From Myxococcales bacterium (lineage in GTDB: Bacteria > Myxococcota_A > Polyangia > Haliangiales > Haliangiaceae), in NCBI GenBank assembly GCA_016707895.1, contig JADJGV010000014.1, positions 124,001 to 188,000 on the forward strand: a stretch of 64,000 bases of DNA, read 5' to 3'. The position numbers were made by a program, and so were the translations under genes. Below, piece after piece: positions 52,382-64,000 of this stretch (position 1 is its first letter; every line of letters begins with the position of its first letter). Under the pieces are notes generated by a model. It worked only from the letters and a program-made list of their open reading frames with translations, did not search any database and was not told where the DNA came from.

Positions 52382-53215
52382 GTGGAGCGCCTGCGCGTCG
52401 TGACGTTGAACATCTGGAACCGCCAGGGCCCGTGGCCCCAGCGGCTGCCGCTGATCCGCGATGGCCTCGCCGCGCTGGCGCCCGACGTCGTCGGCCTGCA
52501 GGAGGTGCTGGGCTTCCCCGGGCTGCCCAGCCAGGCCGACGAGATCGCCGCCGGCACCGGCTGGCACGTGCACTACGCGCCGGCGTGGCACATCGGCGGC
52601 GGCCTGACGTACGGGAACGCGATCCTCAGCAAGCACCCGCTGGTCGACGCCGCGGTGCTGCCGCTGCCGACGCCCGACGGCGTCGACACCCGCTCGGTGG
52701 CGTTCGCGCGCGTCGACGTCCCCGGCGGGCCGGTGCCGCTGTTCGTCACCCACCTGACGTTCCAGCACCACCTCGGCCACGTGCGCTGCCGGCAGGTGCG
52801 CGCGCTGGCCGAGCACGTCCACGCGCTGGCGCCGATCGACGGGCCGGCGCCGATCGTCATGGGCGACTTCAACGCCAACCCCGACAGCGACGAGATCCGC
52901 TTCATGGTCGGGCTGACCCCGCTGGGCGGCGACTGCGTCTATTTCGAGGACGCGTGGGCGGTCACCGCCGGCGCCGAGCCGGGCGCCGGCCCCGGCTTCA
53001 CCTACGATCGCAAGAACCCCTACGCCCTGCGCAGCCGCGAGCCGTCGCGCCGCATCGACTACGTCTTCGCCCGCGGCCCCGATCGCCAGCTGCGCGGCGA
53101 GCCGCTGGCGGCGTGGGTCGCGCTCGATCAGCCGGTCGGCGACGTGTGGCCGTCGGATCACTACGCGGTCGTCGCGGACATCCAGGTCGCGGTGCGCCCC
53201 CACGATCCGTTCTGA
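52382..53215 (+). CDS. Endonuclease/exonuclease/phosphatase (EEP) family hydrolase
   Basis: The 277-residue product begins with LRVVTLNIWNR, with the metal-ligand Asn. It continues with GLQEV (catalytic Glu), FVTHLTFQHH, VMGDFNANPDS (Asp/Asn), RRIDYVFAR and PSDHYAVVADI (final Asp-His). These are all motifs of the DNase I-like/sphingomyelinase fold. No signal peptide is present, so it is probably cytoplasmic. The substrate could be nucleic acid, a phospholipid head group or an inositol phosphate; the sequence does not decide this. Confidence 0.9.
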   Translation: MERLRVVTLNIWNRQGPWPQRLPLIRDGLAALAPDVVGLQEVLGFPGLPSQADEIAAGTGWHVHYAPAWHIGGGLTYGNAILSKHPLVDAAVLPLPTPDGVDTRSVAFARVDVPGGPVPLFVTHLTFQHHLGHVRCRQVRALAEHVHALAPIDGPAPIVMGDFNANPDSDEIRFMVGLTPLGGDCVYFEDAWAVTAGAEPGAGPGFTYDRKNPYALRSREPSRRIDYVFARGPDRQLRGEPLAAWVALDQPVGDVWPSDHYAVVADIQVAVRPHDPF

Positions 53216-53236
53216 TCGCGCGGTCCGGCGATCGCG

Positions 53237-53242
53237 TAGGCT
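53237..53242 (+). promoter_or_regulatory. -10 hexamer TAGGCT, leaderless start
   Basis: TAGGCT ends 6 nt before the ATG at 53249, and no SD precedes the start. Confidence 0.6.
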
Positions 53243-53248
53243 CTCCGC

Positions 53249-53848
53249 ATGAGGCCGGCCGCGCGCGTCATCGTCATCCTGCTCGTCGCGGCCGCGCCCG
53301 CCGCCGCCGCGCCGCCGCGCCACCACGCGACGATGGGCCTCATGCCCGCGCAGCTGGCCGGCTACCAGGGCGGCGGTGACCCCGGCAACTCCGAAGGGCG
53401 GATCGAGCAGTCGGCGGTCACGCACCTGGCGGGCCTCCACGCGACTTACGCCTACCGGCCGCGGCGCTTCGTCGAGGTCGGGCCGCGGCTCGACCTGATG
53501 TACGCGTGGTTCACCGAGGGCTCGTACCGGCCCGACGCGGTCCGCGAGCTGCGCGCGACCATGGCCCTCGCCGGCGTGGTGCGGTTCGGCCGGACCGAGC
53601 TGCGGCTGGGCGTCGACGTCGGCGGGCTGGTCAGCGCGGTCCGGTGGCGCAGCGGCGCCGGCGCCACGTCGACCGGCGCGACCGCGGGCGGCTTCGTCAC
53701 GGTCGGGCAGCGACGGTGGGGCGGCTGGGGCTGGTTCGTCGATGTCGCGGTGGGGCACGCCGAGGTCGACGGCGATGGCGTCGGCGCCTACCACGCCGAC
53801 TCGACCTGGGTGCCCCGGCTGGCCCTCGGGGGCCAGGCCGGCTGGTAG
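53249..53848 (+). CDS. Exported beta-rich protein, possibly a small outer-membrane barrel
   Basis: The 199-residue product has a signal peptide (ARVIVILLVAAAPAAAAPP). The rest shows alternating polar/hydrophobic strands with many Gly and aromatic residues (FVEVGPRLDLMYAWF; RFGRTELRLGVDVGGLV; RRWGGWGWFVDVAVGHAEV) and ends in Trp, a common final residue for outer-membrane barrels. I do not recognise a family. The gene is monocistronic. Confidence 0.68.
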   Translation: MRPAARVIVILLVAAAPAAAAPPRHHATMGLMPAQLAGYQGGGDPGNSEGRIEQSAVTHLAGLHATYAYRPRRFVEVGPRLDLMYAWFTEGSYRPDAVRELRATMALAGVVRFGRTELRLGVDVGGLVSAVRWRSGAGATSTGATAGGFVTVGQRRWGGWGWFVDVAVGHAEVDGDGVGAYHADSTWVPRLALGGQAGW

Positions 53849-53892
53849 CGGGACTGCCGGTCCGTCGGCTATCGGCGGCCGCCCAAACCGGC

Positions 53893-53898
53893 TAGGAT
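53893..53898 (+). promoter_or_regulatory. -10 hexamer TAGGAT, leaderless start
   Basis: TAGGAT ends 7 nt before the ATG at 53906. It drives the operon of two metallo-beta-lactamase-fold genes and a lipoprotein gene. Confidence 0.6.
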
Positions 53899-53905
53899 TT
53901 CCTCA

Positions 53906-54828
<923 letters not shown>

Positions 54829-54832
<4 letters not shown>

Positions 54833-55665
54833 AGGTCCGGTTCTGGGGCGTGCGCGGCTCGTTCGCCATGTGCGGCAAGGACTTCCTGCGCCACGGCGGC
54901 AACACCACCTCGGTCGAGCTGGTCACCGACGGTGGCAGCCGGCTGCTGATCGATCTCGGCACCGGCGCGACGGTCTACGCCAAGCACCTGATGGCCAGCG
55001 AGTTCGGGCGCGGCGAGGGCCAGCTGCCGGTGCTGCTCAGCCACACCCACCTCGATCACATCCAGGGCCTGCCGTTCTTCACGCCGTTCTTCATCAAGGG
55101 CAACCAGATCCGCATCCTCGGCGCCGACCCCGCCGGCAGCTCGCTCAAGGGCACGCTGCAGAACCAGCTGGCGCCGCACTACAGCCCGCTCAACGGCCTC
55201 GAGAACCTCGCCGCCGGCGTGTCGATCGAGTCGTTCCTGCCCGGCGCCGAGTTCGCGATCGGCGACTTCGAGATCACCACCGCGGCCTTGCCCCACGGCA
55301 CGATGTGGACCACCGGCTTCCGGATCAAGGCCGACGACAAGATCGTCGCCTTCCTGTCGGACGTCGAGTACCCGGCGCCGCACCGCCCGACCCGCGAGGC
55401 GTTCGCGCTGGCGGCCGGCGCCGACCTGCTGATCCACGACGCGATGCACGACGACGACGCCTACGCGATGGCGCGCGGCTGGGGCCACTCGCCGGTGTCG
55501 GCCGGCGTGCACCTGGCGCGGGCCGCGGGCGCCGCGAAGCTGGCGCTCTTCCACCACAGCCCCGACGCCACCGACGCCGCGATCGATCGCCTGGTCGTGA
55601 CCGCCGCGGCGCGCGCCAGCGTGCCGGTCTTCGCCGCCGCCGAGGGCGCCTACCTCGACGTGTGA
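54829..55665 (+). CDS. Metallo-beta-lactamase-fold hydrolase, paralogue 2
   Basis: The GTG at 54829 overlaps the stop of paralogue 1. The 278-residue product starts VRFWGVRGSFAMCG and carries HTHLDH (72-77), LPHGTMWTTGF, FLSDVEYP, HDAMHDDDAY and the final ALFHHSPD. The metal ligands are intact. It differs from paralogue 1 in the middle region (GNQIRILGADPAGSSLKG), so the two may have different substrates or form a heterodimer. The start of the lipoprotein gene shares one base with its stop (TGATG). Confidence 0.9.
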
Positions 55666-56585
55666 TGCGCCACGCCGTCCTCTTGCTCGCCGCGCTGACC
55701 GCCGGCGCCTGCGCCCGGCGGCTGCCGCCCGATCGCAGCGCGGCGGCGCTGTACCGCGATCTCGAGCGGCTGGTGACGGTCGCCGAGACCACCGGCTGGG
55801 ACATCGACCGCAAGGAGGTCGAGGGCCTGGAGTCGGAGGCGCTCGACTCGCTGTGCCGGGTCGACCCGCTGGCCCGGCGCAACCTGCGCGAGTGGCTCGA
55901 CGCCGAGACCGCGGCGGCCGGCGGCCCGGTCGAGGCGGCGTGGCGCGCCCGCGGCAAGCGGCTGGGCGCGATCGAGACGCTCCTGCGCCTGCACCGCATC
56001 GGGCTGGTGCTCGACGACGCCGAGCGGATCGCCGCGGTCGACTGCCCGTTCTGGCTCGAGCCCGAGGAGCCGTTCCGCGGCCGGCAGATCTCCGACGGCC
56101 GCTGGCAGCTGCACGCGAGCGGCGGCGGCAAGGGCATGGTCGTGCAGCAAGGCGACCGCCGCGATCTGTCGGGCGGCGGCGCCGGCCGGCTGCTGCTGGG
56201 CAAGAGCGTCGGACCGCGCTCGGCGCTGTACGCCGGCGTCGAGCTGGGCGCCACCGCGGCGTTCCCCAAGGACGCGCTGGGCAACCGCACCGGCCTGGTG
56301 CTGGGCGTCGACGTCGTGACGCCGGTGGTCTACCGCTACACGCTGACCAACGCCTACGTCGAGGGCGAGCTGGGCTGGCTGGGCCGCACCACCGAGGACC
56401 GCCTCGACCAGCTGGACCAGGGCGTCCACGTCGGCGCGTCGGTCGGTGGGCGGGCGCTGCGCACGCGGTTCTTCTTCCCCGGCGCCGCCTTCGGCGTGTC
56501 GTGGGAGCGGGCCTTCGTCGACGGCGCCGACCTGACGACGATCAAGGTCGGCGCCCGGGTCGGCGTCGACATCGACCTGTGGTGA
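55665..56585 (+). CDS. Lipoprotein of unknown function, coupled to the MBL pair
   Basis: The ATG shares its A with the preceding stop. The 306-residue product has a lipoprotein signal (LLAALTAGAC). A helical N-terminal half (LYRDLERLVTVAETTGWDIDRK; LRLHRIGLVLDDAERIA) is followed by a beta-rich, glycine-rich C-terminal half resembling an outer-membrane barrel (RSALYAGVELGATAAFP; VVYRYTLTNAYVEGELGWLG; KVGARVGVDIDLW). I do not recognise the family. Confidence 0.75.
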   Translation: MRHAVLLLAALTAGACARRLPPDRSAAALYRDLERLVTVAETTGWDIDRKEVEGLESEALDSLCRVDPLARRNLREWLDAETAAAGGPVEAAWRARGKRLGAIETLLRLHRIGLVLDDAERIAAVDCPFWLEPEEPFRGRQISDGRWQLHASGGGKGMVVQQGDRRDLSGGGAGRLLLGKSVGPRSALYAGVELGATAAFPKDALGNRTGLVLGVDVVTPVVYRYTLTNAYVEGELGWLGRTTEDRLDQLDQGVHVGASVGGRALRTRFFFPGAAFGVSWERAFVDGADLTTIKVGARVGVDIDLW

Positions 56586-56623
56586 GCCCGGCCGCGCGGC
56601 ACCGGAGCCGGATCCCCGAGCAG

Positions 56624-56697
56624 GTCTCGCGTATCGGAAGGGGGACCCGGCGGGGGCATGACCCCGCCGGGGGAAGGTTTGTCGACAAACCTTCCCA
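56624..56697 (+). repeat. Twin-hairpin intergenic element, copy C
   Basis: The flank TCTCGCGTATCGGAAGGGG is followed by hairpin 1 (CCCGGCGGGG at 56646-56655 and CCCCGCCGGG at 56662-56671 around GCATGA) and hairpin 2 (GGGAAGGTTT at 56671-56680 and AAACCTTCCC at 56687-56696 around GTCGAC). It lies between the convergent ends of the lipoprotein gene and the CNNM gene, 10 nt from the latter's stop codon. Confidence 0.88.
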
Positions 56698-56706
56698 GTG
56701 GTTCGG

Positions 56707-59248
<2,542 letters not shown>

Positions 59249-59252
<4 letters not shown>

Positions 59253-60433
59253 GACGACCGTCCGGGGCGCAGATCGACGGCCACCGCCGGGAACGACGCG
59301 ACGAACGTGCTGCCCTGGCCCGGCGTCGAGTCGACCCAGATCCGGCCGCCGTGGGCCTCGACGTAGGCCTTGGCCAGCGCCAGCCCCAGGCCGGTGCCGC
59401 CGTAGACCCGCGTCGACGACGAGTCGACCTGGAAGAACGGCTCGAAGATGTGCGCCAGCTGATCGCGCGAGATGCCGATGCCCTGGTCGCGCACCTCGAC
59501 GTGGATGCCGATGCGCAGGTCGGGGCGGGTGCCCGAGCCGACCGGCACCAGCGGCCCGATGTGCACCGCGACGACGACGTCGGTGCCGTCGGCGGTGAAC
59601 TTGACCGCGTTCGACACCAGGTTCCACACCACCTGGCGGATCTGGCGGCGATCGCCGAGCGCGCGCACCGCCGCGACCTCTTGCACGATGCGCACGCCGC
59701 GCTTGGCCGCCTGGGGCGCGAAGCTGGCCACGACGCTGTCGACCAGCTCGGTCATGGCCACCGGCGCCACGTCGACCACGCCGCCGGCGCCCTCGGCGCG
59801 CGACATGTCGAGCACGCTGGTGATCAGCTGCAGCAGCTGGTCGGCCTTGCCCAGGATGGTGTTGACGTAGTCGCGCTGCTCGGGGGCCAGCGGCCCGGCC
59901 AACCCCTCGAGCAGCATCTCGGAGTAGCCGATCACCGAGGTCAGCGGCGTGCGCAGCTCATGGGACATCGTGGCGAGGAAGTTGGACTTGACGCGATCGG
60001 CGGCGCGCAGCCGATCGACCGCGGCCTCGAGGCTGCGGTTCTTGGCGGTCAGCTCGGCGACCGACGACGCGATCGCGGCCTCGTGTACCACGCCGGCCAG
60101 CCGGCGGGCGTGGGCGTGGTGCAAGAGCAGCTCGATCACGTGGGCCATGTGGCGCCCGACCACCGGCCGCGGCGGATCGAGATCGATCGCCACCGCGCCG
60201 ACGGCCTCACCCAGGTACTCGATCGGCGTGACCGTGGCGGCGGTCGACGCGTCCCCGGCCTGGGCCAGGATCCGGCCGTCGCGATCGGCGATGACCACGC
60301 CGCAGCCGTGGGCCGCGGCGAAGGTGCCGACCAGCTCGTCGAGCTCGGTGTCGGGCAACAGCCGGGAGAGCTCGACGGGTTCGTCGAGGGGATCGGTGGC
60401 ACCGGCTGGACCACCGGCGAGCCGGCTGTTCAC
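59249..60433 (-). CDS. Sensor histidine kinase with N-terminal roadblock/GAF-like domain
   Basis: The GTG at 60433 overlaps the GTPase stop. The 394-residue product has a soluble N-terminal sensory domain (about 22-120; DELVGTFAAAHGCGVVIADRDGRILAQAG), a short coiled coil, a HisKA domain with His158 in ATMSHELRTPLT, and an HATPase with NLVSNAVKFT, DQGIGI and GGTGLGLALAKAY. There is no transmembrane helix, so it senses a cytoplasmic signal. No response regulator gene is adjacent. The N-terminal domain resembles those that bind small GTPases, and the GTPase is encoded directly upstream. Confidence 0.92.
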
Positions 60434-61098
60434 GCGTTCAAGATATCACGTTCGTCGCCGCCGACATGCGCGCACACCGCCTGCAAGAACGCGTCGCGGC
60501 TCAGGCCGAAGTTCTGGGCCAGGCGCATCGAGGCGTCGAGGTGGTCCCACGACGCCGCGAGCGCGCCGAAGAACGTCGCCAGCACGCCCTCGCCGGTCAT
60601 CGCGCTGGCCGGGTACAGGCGCCGGTCGGGCTGCTCGAAGCGGTCGCAGCGGGCCAGGTCGACGGCGTCGGGCAGGTCGCGCTTGTTGTACTGCACCAGC
60701 GCCGGCACCGGCGCCGGCCCCAGCTCGCCGAGCAAGCGCTGCATGCCCTCCCACGACTCGCGGTTGGCGACCACCTGGGTCGGGCTCGAGTCGGCGACGA
60801 ACACCACGCCGTCGGCGCCGGCCAGCACCACGCGGCGGGTCGCCTCGTGCATCGGCTGGCCGGGCACGGTGTAGACCTTGATGCGGAACGACAGCGCGCT
60901 GGTGCGGAAGAAGATCGGCAGCAGGTCGAAGAACAGCGTGCGATCGTCCCGGGTGTCGAGCGTCATCAGCCGGCCGCGCCCGGCGGCGTCGACGCGGGCG
61001 TGCAGCGCGCGCAGGTTCGAGGTCTTGCCCGAGAGCGGTGGCCCGAAGTAGACCAGCTTGAGGGTCAGCTGACGCTCGTGGAAGTCGACCTGCGCCAC
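60430..61098 (-). CDS. MglA-like small Ras-type GTPase
   Basis: I chose the GTG at 61098 because TAGCGT ends 7 nt upstream; the frame is open earlier but not coding-like. The product is 222 residues. The P-loop is GPPLSGKT (19-26), the switch-2 region is TVPGQP, and the G4 motif is YNKRD. The overall pattern LKLVYFGPPLSGKTSNL matches MglA of Myxococcus, the polarity and gliding-motility GTPase. A C-terminal extension (about 180-222) is present. No MglB-type activating protein is adjacent. Instead it is coupled to the histidine kinase, suggesting it controls that kinase. Confidence 0.9.
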   Translation of the reverse strand: MAQVDFHERQLTLKLVYFGPPLSGKTSNLRALHARVDAAGRGRLMTLDTRDDRTLFFDLLPIFFRTSALSFRIKVYTVPGQPMHEATRRVVLAGADGVVFVADSSPTQVVANRESWEGMQRLLGELGPAPVPALVQYNKRDLPDAVDLARCDRFEQPDRRLYPASAMTGEGVLATFFGALAASWDHLDASMRLAQNFGLSRDAFLQAVCAHVGGDERDILNA

Positions 61099-61105
61099 CG
61101 CCTCG

Positions 61106-61111
61106 ACGCTA
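61106..61111 (-). promoter_or_regulatory. -10 hexamer TAGCGT overlapping a stop codon
   Basis: TAGCGT on the minus strand ends 7 nt before the GTG at 61098. Its TAG is also the stop codon of the upstream zinc-ribbon gene, so the GTPase-kinase-CNNM genes may have an internal promoter besides read-through. Confidence 0.45.
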
Positions 61112-61663
61112 CCGCCGCGGCGCCGCGGGTTCAATCGCCGGCGCGGGTAGCGGTCGGGCGCCGGGCCGGTTCGGCTCGACGGGGCGCCGCACCCCGGTCG
61201 ACCTGTCGCGGTCGCGCCCGAGGTGGGCCGCGTAGAGCGCCGTCCCGGCGATCGCCGCCACCACGACGATCAGCGCGACGATTGGGAACTTGCGGGTCGC
61301 GCGCTCCGGCTTCGGGGTCGCGGTGGCGATCAGCGCCGCCTGGGCGCGCCGGGTCAGCACGTCGAGGCGCGCGGTGGCGACCGGGTCGTCGGGGCGGGTC
61401 CGCAGCACCTCGCGGTAGCGCTTGGCCAGCCAGCCGAAGTCGCTGGTGGCGAGCGCGGCGGCCGCCGCCTGCTCGTGGCGCGCCGGGTCGTCCCACGCGG
61501 CCTCGCACGCCGCCCACGCCGCGCCCAGGCTGGCGGTCGGCGCCTCGGCGTCGGCGACCTTCCAGGCCGCGGCGTGGCTGGCGGCCAGGCCGCAGCGCGG
61601 GCAGGCCGGCAGCGTGGCGCTGCGCGCGGCGTCGCACTTGGGGCAGCGCGCGTCGGAGCTCAT
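61109..61663 (-). CDS. Zinc-ribbon membrane protein of unknown function
   Basis: The ATG at 61663 overlaps the M50 protease stop (ATGA). The 184-residue product begins with a zinc ribbon (CPKCDAA and CPRCGLA, Cys8, 11, 22, 25), then a helical domain with TPR-like features (WLAKRYREVLRTRPDDPVATARL), and one transmembrane helix (about 131-150, FPIVALIVVVAAIAGTALYAA). A Pro/Arg-rich tail follows. It may bridge the protease to a cytoplasmic partner. I do not recognise a named family. Confidence 0.78.
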   Translation of the reverse strand: MSSDARCPKCDAARSATLPACPRCGLAASHAAAWKVADAEAPTASLGAAWAACEAAWDDPARHEQAAAAALATSDFGWLAKRYREVLRTRPDDPVATARLDVLTRRAQAALIATATPKPERATRKFPIVALIVVVAAIAGTALYAAHLGRDRDRSTGVRRPVEPNRPGARPLPAPAIEPAAPRR

Positions 61664-62613
61664 AGGGCGGGGCGCAGCGGGACCGGGACGAACAGCAGCA
61701 GGAACACCACCACCATGGCCTGGGCCAGGCGGCGGCGGCGCGGCGACAGCGGCGGGCCGAACACCGCCGGGTGGTACTCGCCGTCGGCCATGCGCCGCAT
61801 GACCAGCAGCGCGACCGCCCACACCAGCCACGGCAGCACGCCGGCCAGCGCGTACTCGCCCGCGCCCAGCGCGCCCTTGCCCGCGGCCTCGGCCTGGACG
61901 AACAGCACGGTGCCGGCGATCGCGCCCACGGCCAACAGCGCCCAGTGGAACAGCGCCGACAGCCGCTCGTGGCGATCGCCGAGCCACGCCCGCATGACGT
62001 GGCCGCCATCGAGCTGGCCGATCGGCACCAGGTTGATCATCGTGACCAGCAGCCCGTACCAGGCCGCGAACGCCATCGGGTGCAGCTGCACGTCCTGGGT
62101 GCCGTGGGGCAGCCAGCGGCCGAAGATCGTCAGCTTGAACGCGGCGTACAGCGCCGACGTGCCCTCGAGCATCGAGCCGGGCGCGATCGTGCCCACGTCG
62201 GACAGCGCGAGGCCGACGATCAGGCACGGGATCGCGACCGCGAGCCCGGCCAGCGGCCCCGCCGCGCCGACGATCAGCAGCTGATCGCGATCGCGGATCG
62301 GCGCGCGCATGCGGATGATCGCGCCCAGCGTGCCCAGCGAGAACTGCGGCGGCAGCGGGATGAAGTACGGCGGCGACACGTCGAGGTGGTAGCGCCGCGC
62401 GGCGACGTAGTGGCCCATCTCGTGGCAGAGCAGGATGCCCATCAACGTCGCGGCGAACCACACGCCGCCGGCCCAGGTCGTGGTGGCGCACGCGGCGAGG
62501 AACAGGCCGACGTGGATCGCCAGCTGGCGCGCCGTGAGCGGCGCCGGCCCGGCGGGATCGGGCTCGGTGGCCGTGGGGGCGGCCTCGACGGCGTCGGCCA
62601 TGAGTGGCTCCAT
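61660..62613 (-). CDS. M50-family intramembrane zinc metalloprotease (S2P-like)
   Basis: The product is about 317 residues from the ATG at 62613. A downstream ATG at 62601 has GGAG 6 nt before it and could be the true start. Signature motifs are HEMGH in LLCHEMGHYVAARR (zinc ligands and catalytic Glu) and LDGGHVM (third ligand Asp), within five or six hydrophobic segments. PPYFIPLPPQFSLGTLGAII is typical of the subfamily without a PDZ domain. Site-2 proteases cleave membrane-embedded regulators such as anti-sigma factors. The coupled zinc-ribbon membrane protein is a possible partner or substrate. The gene is divergent from the amidohydrolase gene. Confidence 0.9.
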   Translation of the reverse strand: MEPLMADAVEAAPTATEPDPAGPAPLTARQLAIHVGLFLAACATTTWAGGVWFAATLMGILLCHEMGHYVAARRYHLDVSPPYFIPLPPQFSLGTLGAIIRMRAPIRDRDQLLIVGAAGPLAGLAVAIPCLIVGLALSDVGTIAPGSMLEGTSALYAAFKLTIFGRWLPHGTQDVQLHPMAFAAWYGLLVTMINLVPIGQLDGGHVMRAWLGDRHERLSALFHWALLAVGAIAGTVLFVQAEAAGKGALGAGEYALAGVLPWLVWAVALLVMRRMADGEYHPAVFGPPLSPRRRRLAQAMVVVFLLLFVPVPLRPAL

Positions 62614-62648
62614 GGTGACAGACCCGCCGCGCGCGGCCAAGGGTGGGC

Positions 62649-62654
62649 TACAAC
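62649..62654 (+). promoter_or_regulatory. Candidate -10 hexamer TACAAC
   Basis: TACAAC ends 6 nt before the ATG at 62661; it matches the leaderless pattern except at the last base. Confidence 0.4.
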
Positions 62655-62660
62655 CGCGCG

Positions 62661-64000
62661 ATGTCGATCTCGAGACGTCGCGCCGCCGGCGCGCTCCTGA
62701 CGCTGCTCGCGGCCTGCGGCGGTCGCGCCCGGCCGCCGGCCGCGCCGCCGCCGCCCGATCCCACGCTCGATCTGGTGGCGCCGTGGGTCGACACCGCGCG
62801 GTTCCGGCCGGTCGGCCGCGCCCCGGCGCCGGCCGCGCTGGCGGCGGCGACGGTGAACCCGGCCGCGCCCACCCTGGCCATCACCGACGCGACGATCCTC
62901 ACCGCGACCGGCCGGCGCATCGAGCACGGCACGATCGTGCTCGCCGGCGGCGCGATCCGCGCGCTGGGCGGCCCCGACACCGCGATCCCCGCGGGCGCGA
63001 CCGTCGTCAGCGGCGCGGGCAAGGTGATCACGCCCGGCCTCATCGACGCGCACTCGCACCTCGGCGTCTACGCGGCGCCGTCGGCCAACGCCAACGACGA
63101 CGGCAACGAGGCCACCGCGCCGACCACCGCCGCGGCCCGCGCCGGCTTCGGCTACTGGCCCGGCGATCCGCAGATCGCCCGGGCGCTGGCCGGCGGCGTG
63201 ACGACCGCGCTGATCCTGCCGGGCTCGGCCAACCTGATCGGCGGCCGCGGCTTCACCGTGGCGTTCCGGCCGGCCCGCACCGCCGACGAGGCGGCGTTCC
63301 CCGGCGCGCCGGCGACGGTCAAGATGGCGTGCGGCGAGAACCCCAAGCGGGTCTACGGCGCGAAGGGCGGGCCGCAGACGCGGATGGGGGAGTACGCGGC
63401 GTTCCGCGCGGCGTTCGACGAGGCCGCCACCTACGCCGGCAAGCAGGCCGCGTACGCCGACGCCCGGGCCCGCTGGGAGGCGCGCCGGGCCCGCGCCGCC
63501 GAGCTCGACGCCGGGCGCGCCGACGGCAAGCGGGTGCCCGGCGAGGCCGCGCCCGAGCCGGTGCCGATCGACCGCAAGCTCGAGACCCTGGCCGGCGTGC
63601 TGCGCGGCGAGGTGCTGGCGCAGGTGCACTGCTACCGCGCCGACGACATGGCGCAGATGCTGGCGGTGGCCGACGACCTTGGCTTCACGATCCGCTCGTT
63701 CCACCACGCGCTCGAGGCGTACAAGCTCCGCGACGTGCTGGCGGCCCGCGGGGTGGCGGTCAACACCTGGGCCGACTGGTGGGGCTTCAAGCTCGAGGCC
63801 TACGACGGCATCCCCGAGAACGCCGCGCTGATCACCGAGGCCGGCGGCCGGGCCACGATCCACTCCGACTCGGAGATCGGGATCCAGCGGCTCAACCAGG
63901 AGGCCGGCAAGGCGCTGGCCGCCGGGCGCCGGGTCGGGGTCGCGCTCGACGAGGACGCCGCGCTGCGGTGGATCACCGCCAACCCGGCCTGGGTGCTGGG
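62661..64000 (+). CDS. Amidohydrolase lipoprotein, imidazolonepropionase-like (3' end outside window)
   Basis: The ATG at 62661 starts a lipoprotein signal (AGALLTLLAACGG). The 446 residues present are open to the window edge. A beta-sandwich strand region (LAITDATILTATGRRIEHGTIVLAGG) is followed by GLIDAHSHLG, the metal-binding HxH of amidohydrolases. Later elements include FHHALEAYKLRDVLA and an ATIHSDSEIG segment supplying further ligands. It belongs to the group of exported amidohydrolases often annotated as imidazolonepropionase or dipeptidase-like. The substrate is unknown. Confidence 0.88.
   Translation, partial: MSISRRRAAGALLTLLAACGGRARPPAAPPPPDPTLDLVAPWVDTARFRPVGRAPAPAALAAATVNPAAPTLAITDATILTATGRRIEHGTIVLAGGAIRALGGPDTAIPAGATVVSGAGKVITPGLIDAHSHLGVYAAPSANANDDGNEATAPTTAAARAGFGYWPGDPQIARALAGGVTTALILPGSANLIGGRGFTVAFRPARTADEAAFPGAPATVKMACGENPKRVYGAKGGPQTRMGEYAAFRAAFDEAATYAGKQAAYADARARWEARRARAAELDAGRADGKRVPGEAAPEPVPIDRKLETLAGVLRGEVLAQVHCYRADDMAQMLAVADDLGFTIRSFHHALEAYKLRDVLAARGVAVNTWADWWGFKLEAYDGIPENAALITEAGGRATIHSDSEIGIQRLNQEAGKALAAGRRVGVALDEDAALRWITANPAWVL

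Overview
This is a very GC-rich (roughly 72-75% by eye), gene-dense chromosomal segment. The gene content points to the Myxococcota: two membrane-anchored Ser/Thr kinases, an FHA-sigma54 activator, an MglA-like small GTPase, a J-domain-like protein, many alanine/aspartate-rich lipoproteins with DAG/GSDAG-type linkers, and Cys-rich secreted proteins. A Haliangiales/Polyangiales-like member is my best guess; I cannot name a species. I see no rRNA, tRNA, CRISPR array or intact mobile element.

Layout. 1-5548: a chaperone operon, hrcA (5' end outside the window), grpE, dnaK and a zinc-finger-less dnaJ, overlapping a periplasmic-binding-type lipoprotein. 5633-9546: a multidomain cell-wall hydrolase-like protein and a DUF222/HNH protein. 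9558-16387: a membrane protein, an M16 protease lipoprotein, a radical SAM/SPASM enzyme with a small Cys-containing peptide partner, and small unknowns. 16434-23489: signalling block (PEGA Ser/Thr kinase, TPR protein, FHA-sigma54 activator, TPR-kinase). 23552-30283: a 2243-residue SpvB/VCBS/RHS protein. 30384-36264: a heavy-metal-type RND efflux operon led by a small Cys-rich protein. 36311-40340: degenerate J-domain protein, zinc alcohol dehydrogenase, propeller lipoprotein, response regulator. 40592-44580: S55-like (SpoIVB-type) protein plus a propeller protein. 44741-46963: HTH protein, HAD phosphatase, REC-PilZ-STAS protein. 47025-50630: XdhC-MocA pair, a lipoprotein and an M28 peptidase. 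51287-56585: ketopantoate-reductase-like protein, EEP nuclease, barrel-like protein, tandem metallo-beta-lactamase-fold proteins and a lipoprotein. 56707-62613: a tightly overlapping minus-strand series, M50 protease, zinc-ribbon protein, MglA-like GTPase, histidine kinase and two CNNM/CBS transporters. 62661-64000: an amidohydrolase lipoprotein running off the window.

Two sequence-level patterns cut across the genes. First, about twenty transcription units begin with a TANNNT-like hexamer only 5-9 nt upstream of the start codon and lack a Shine-Dalgarno, which predicts leaderless mRNAs; genes inside operons instead use SD sites or 4-nt GTGA/ATGA overlaps. Second, a two-hairpin palindromic element occurs five times. 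Four copies sit 5-10 nt after a stop codon, and the stems vary in a compensatory way while the loops are conserved, so this is a selected RNA or DNA structure rather than chance.

The likeliest undescribed systems are (i) the SPASM maturase and zinc-ribbon/transmembrane peptide pair at 13025-14581, (ii) the covarying 3'-end twin-hairpin family, and (iii) the GTPase-kinase-CNNM operon at 56707-61098.
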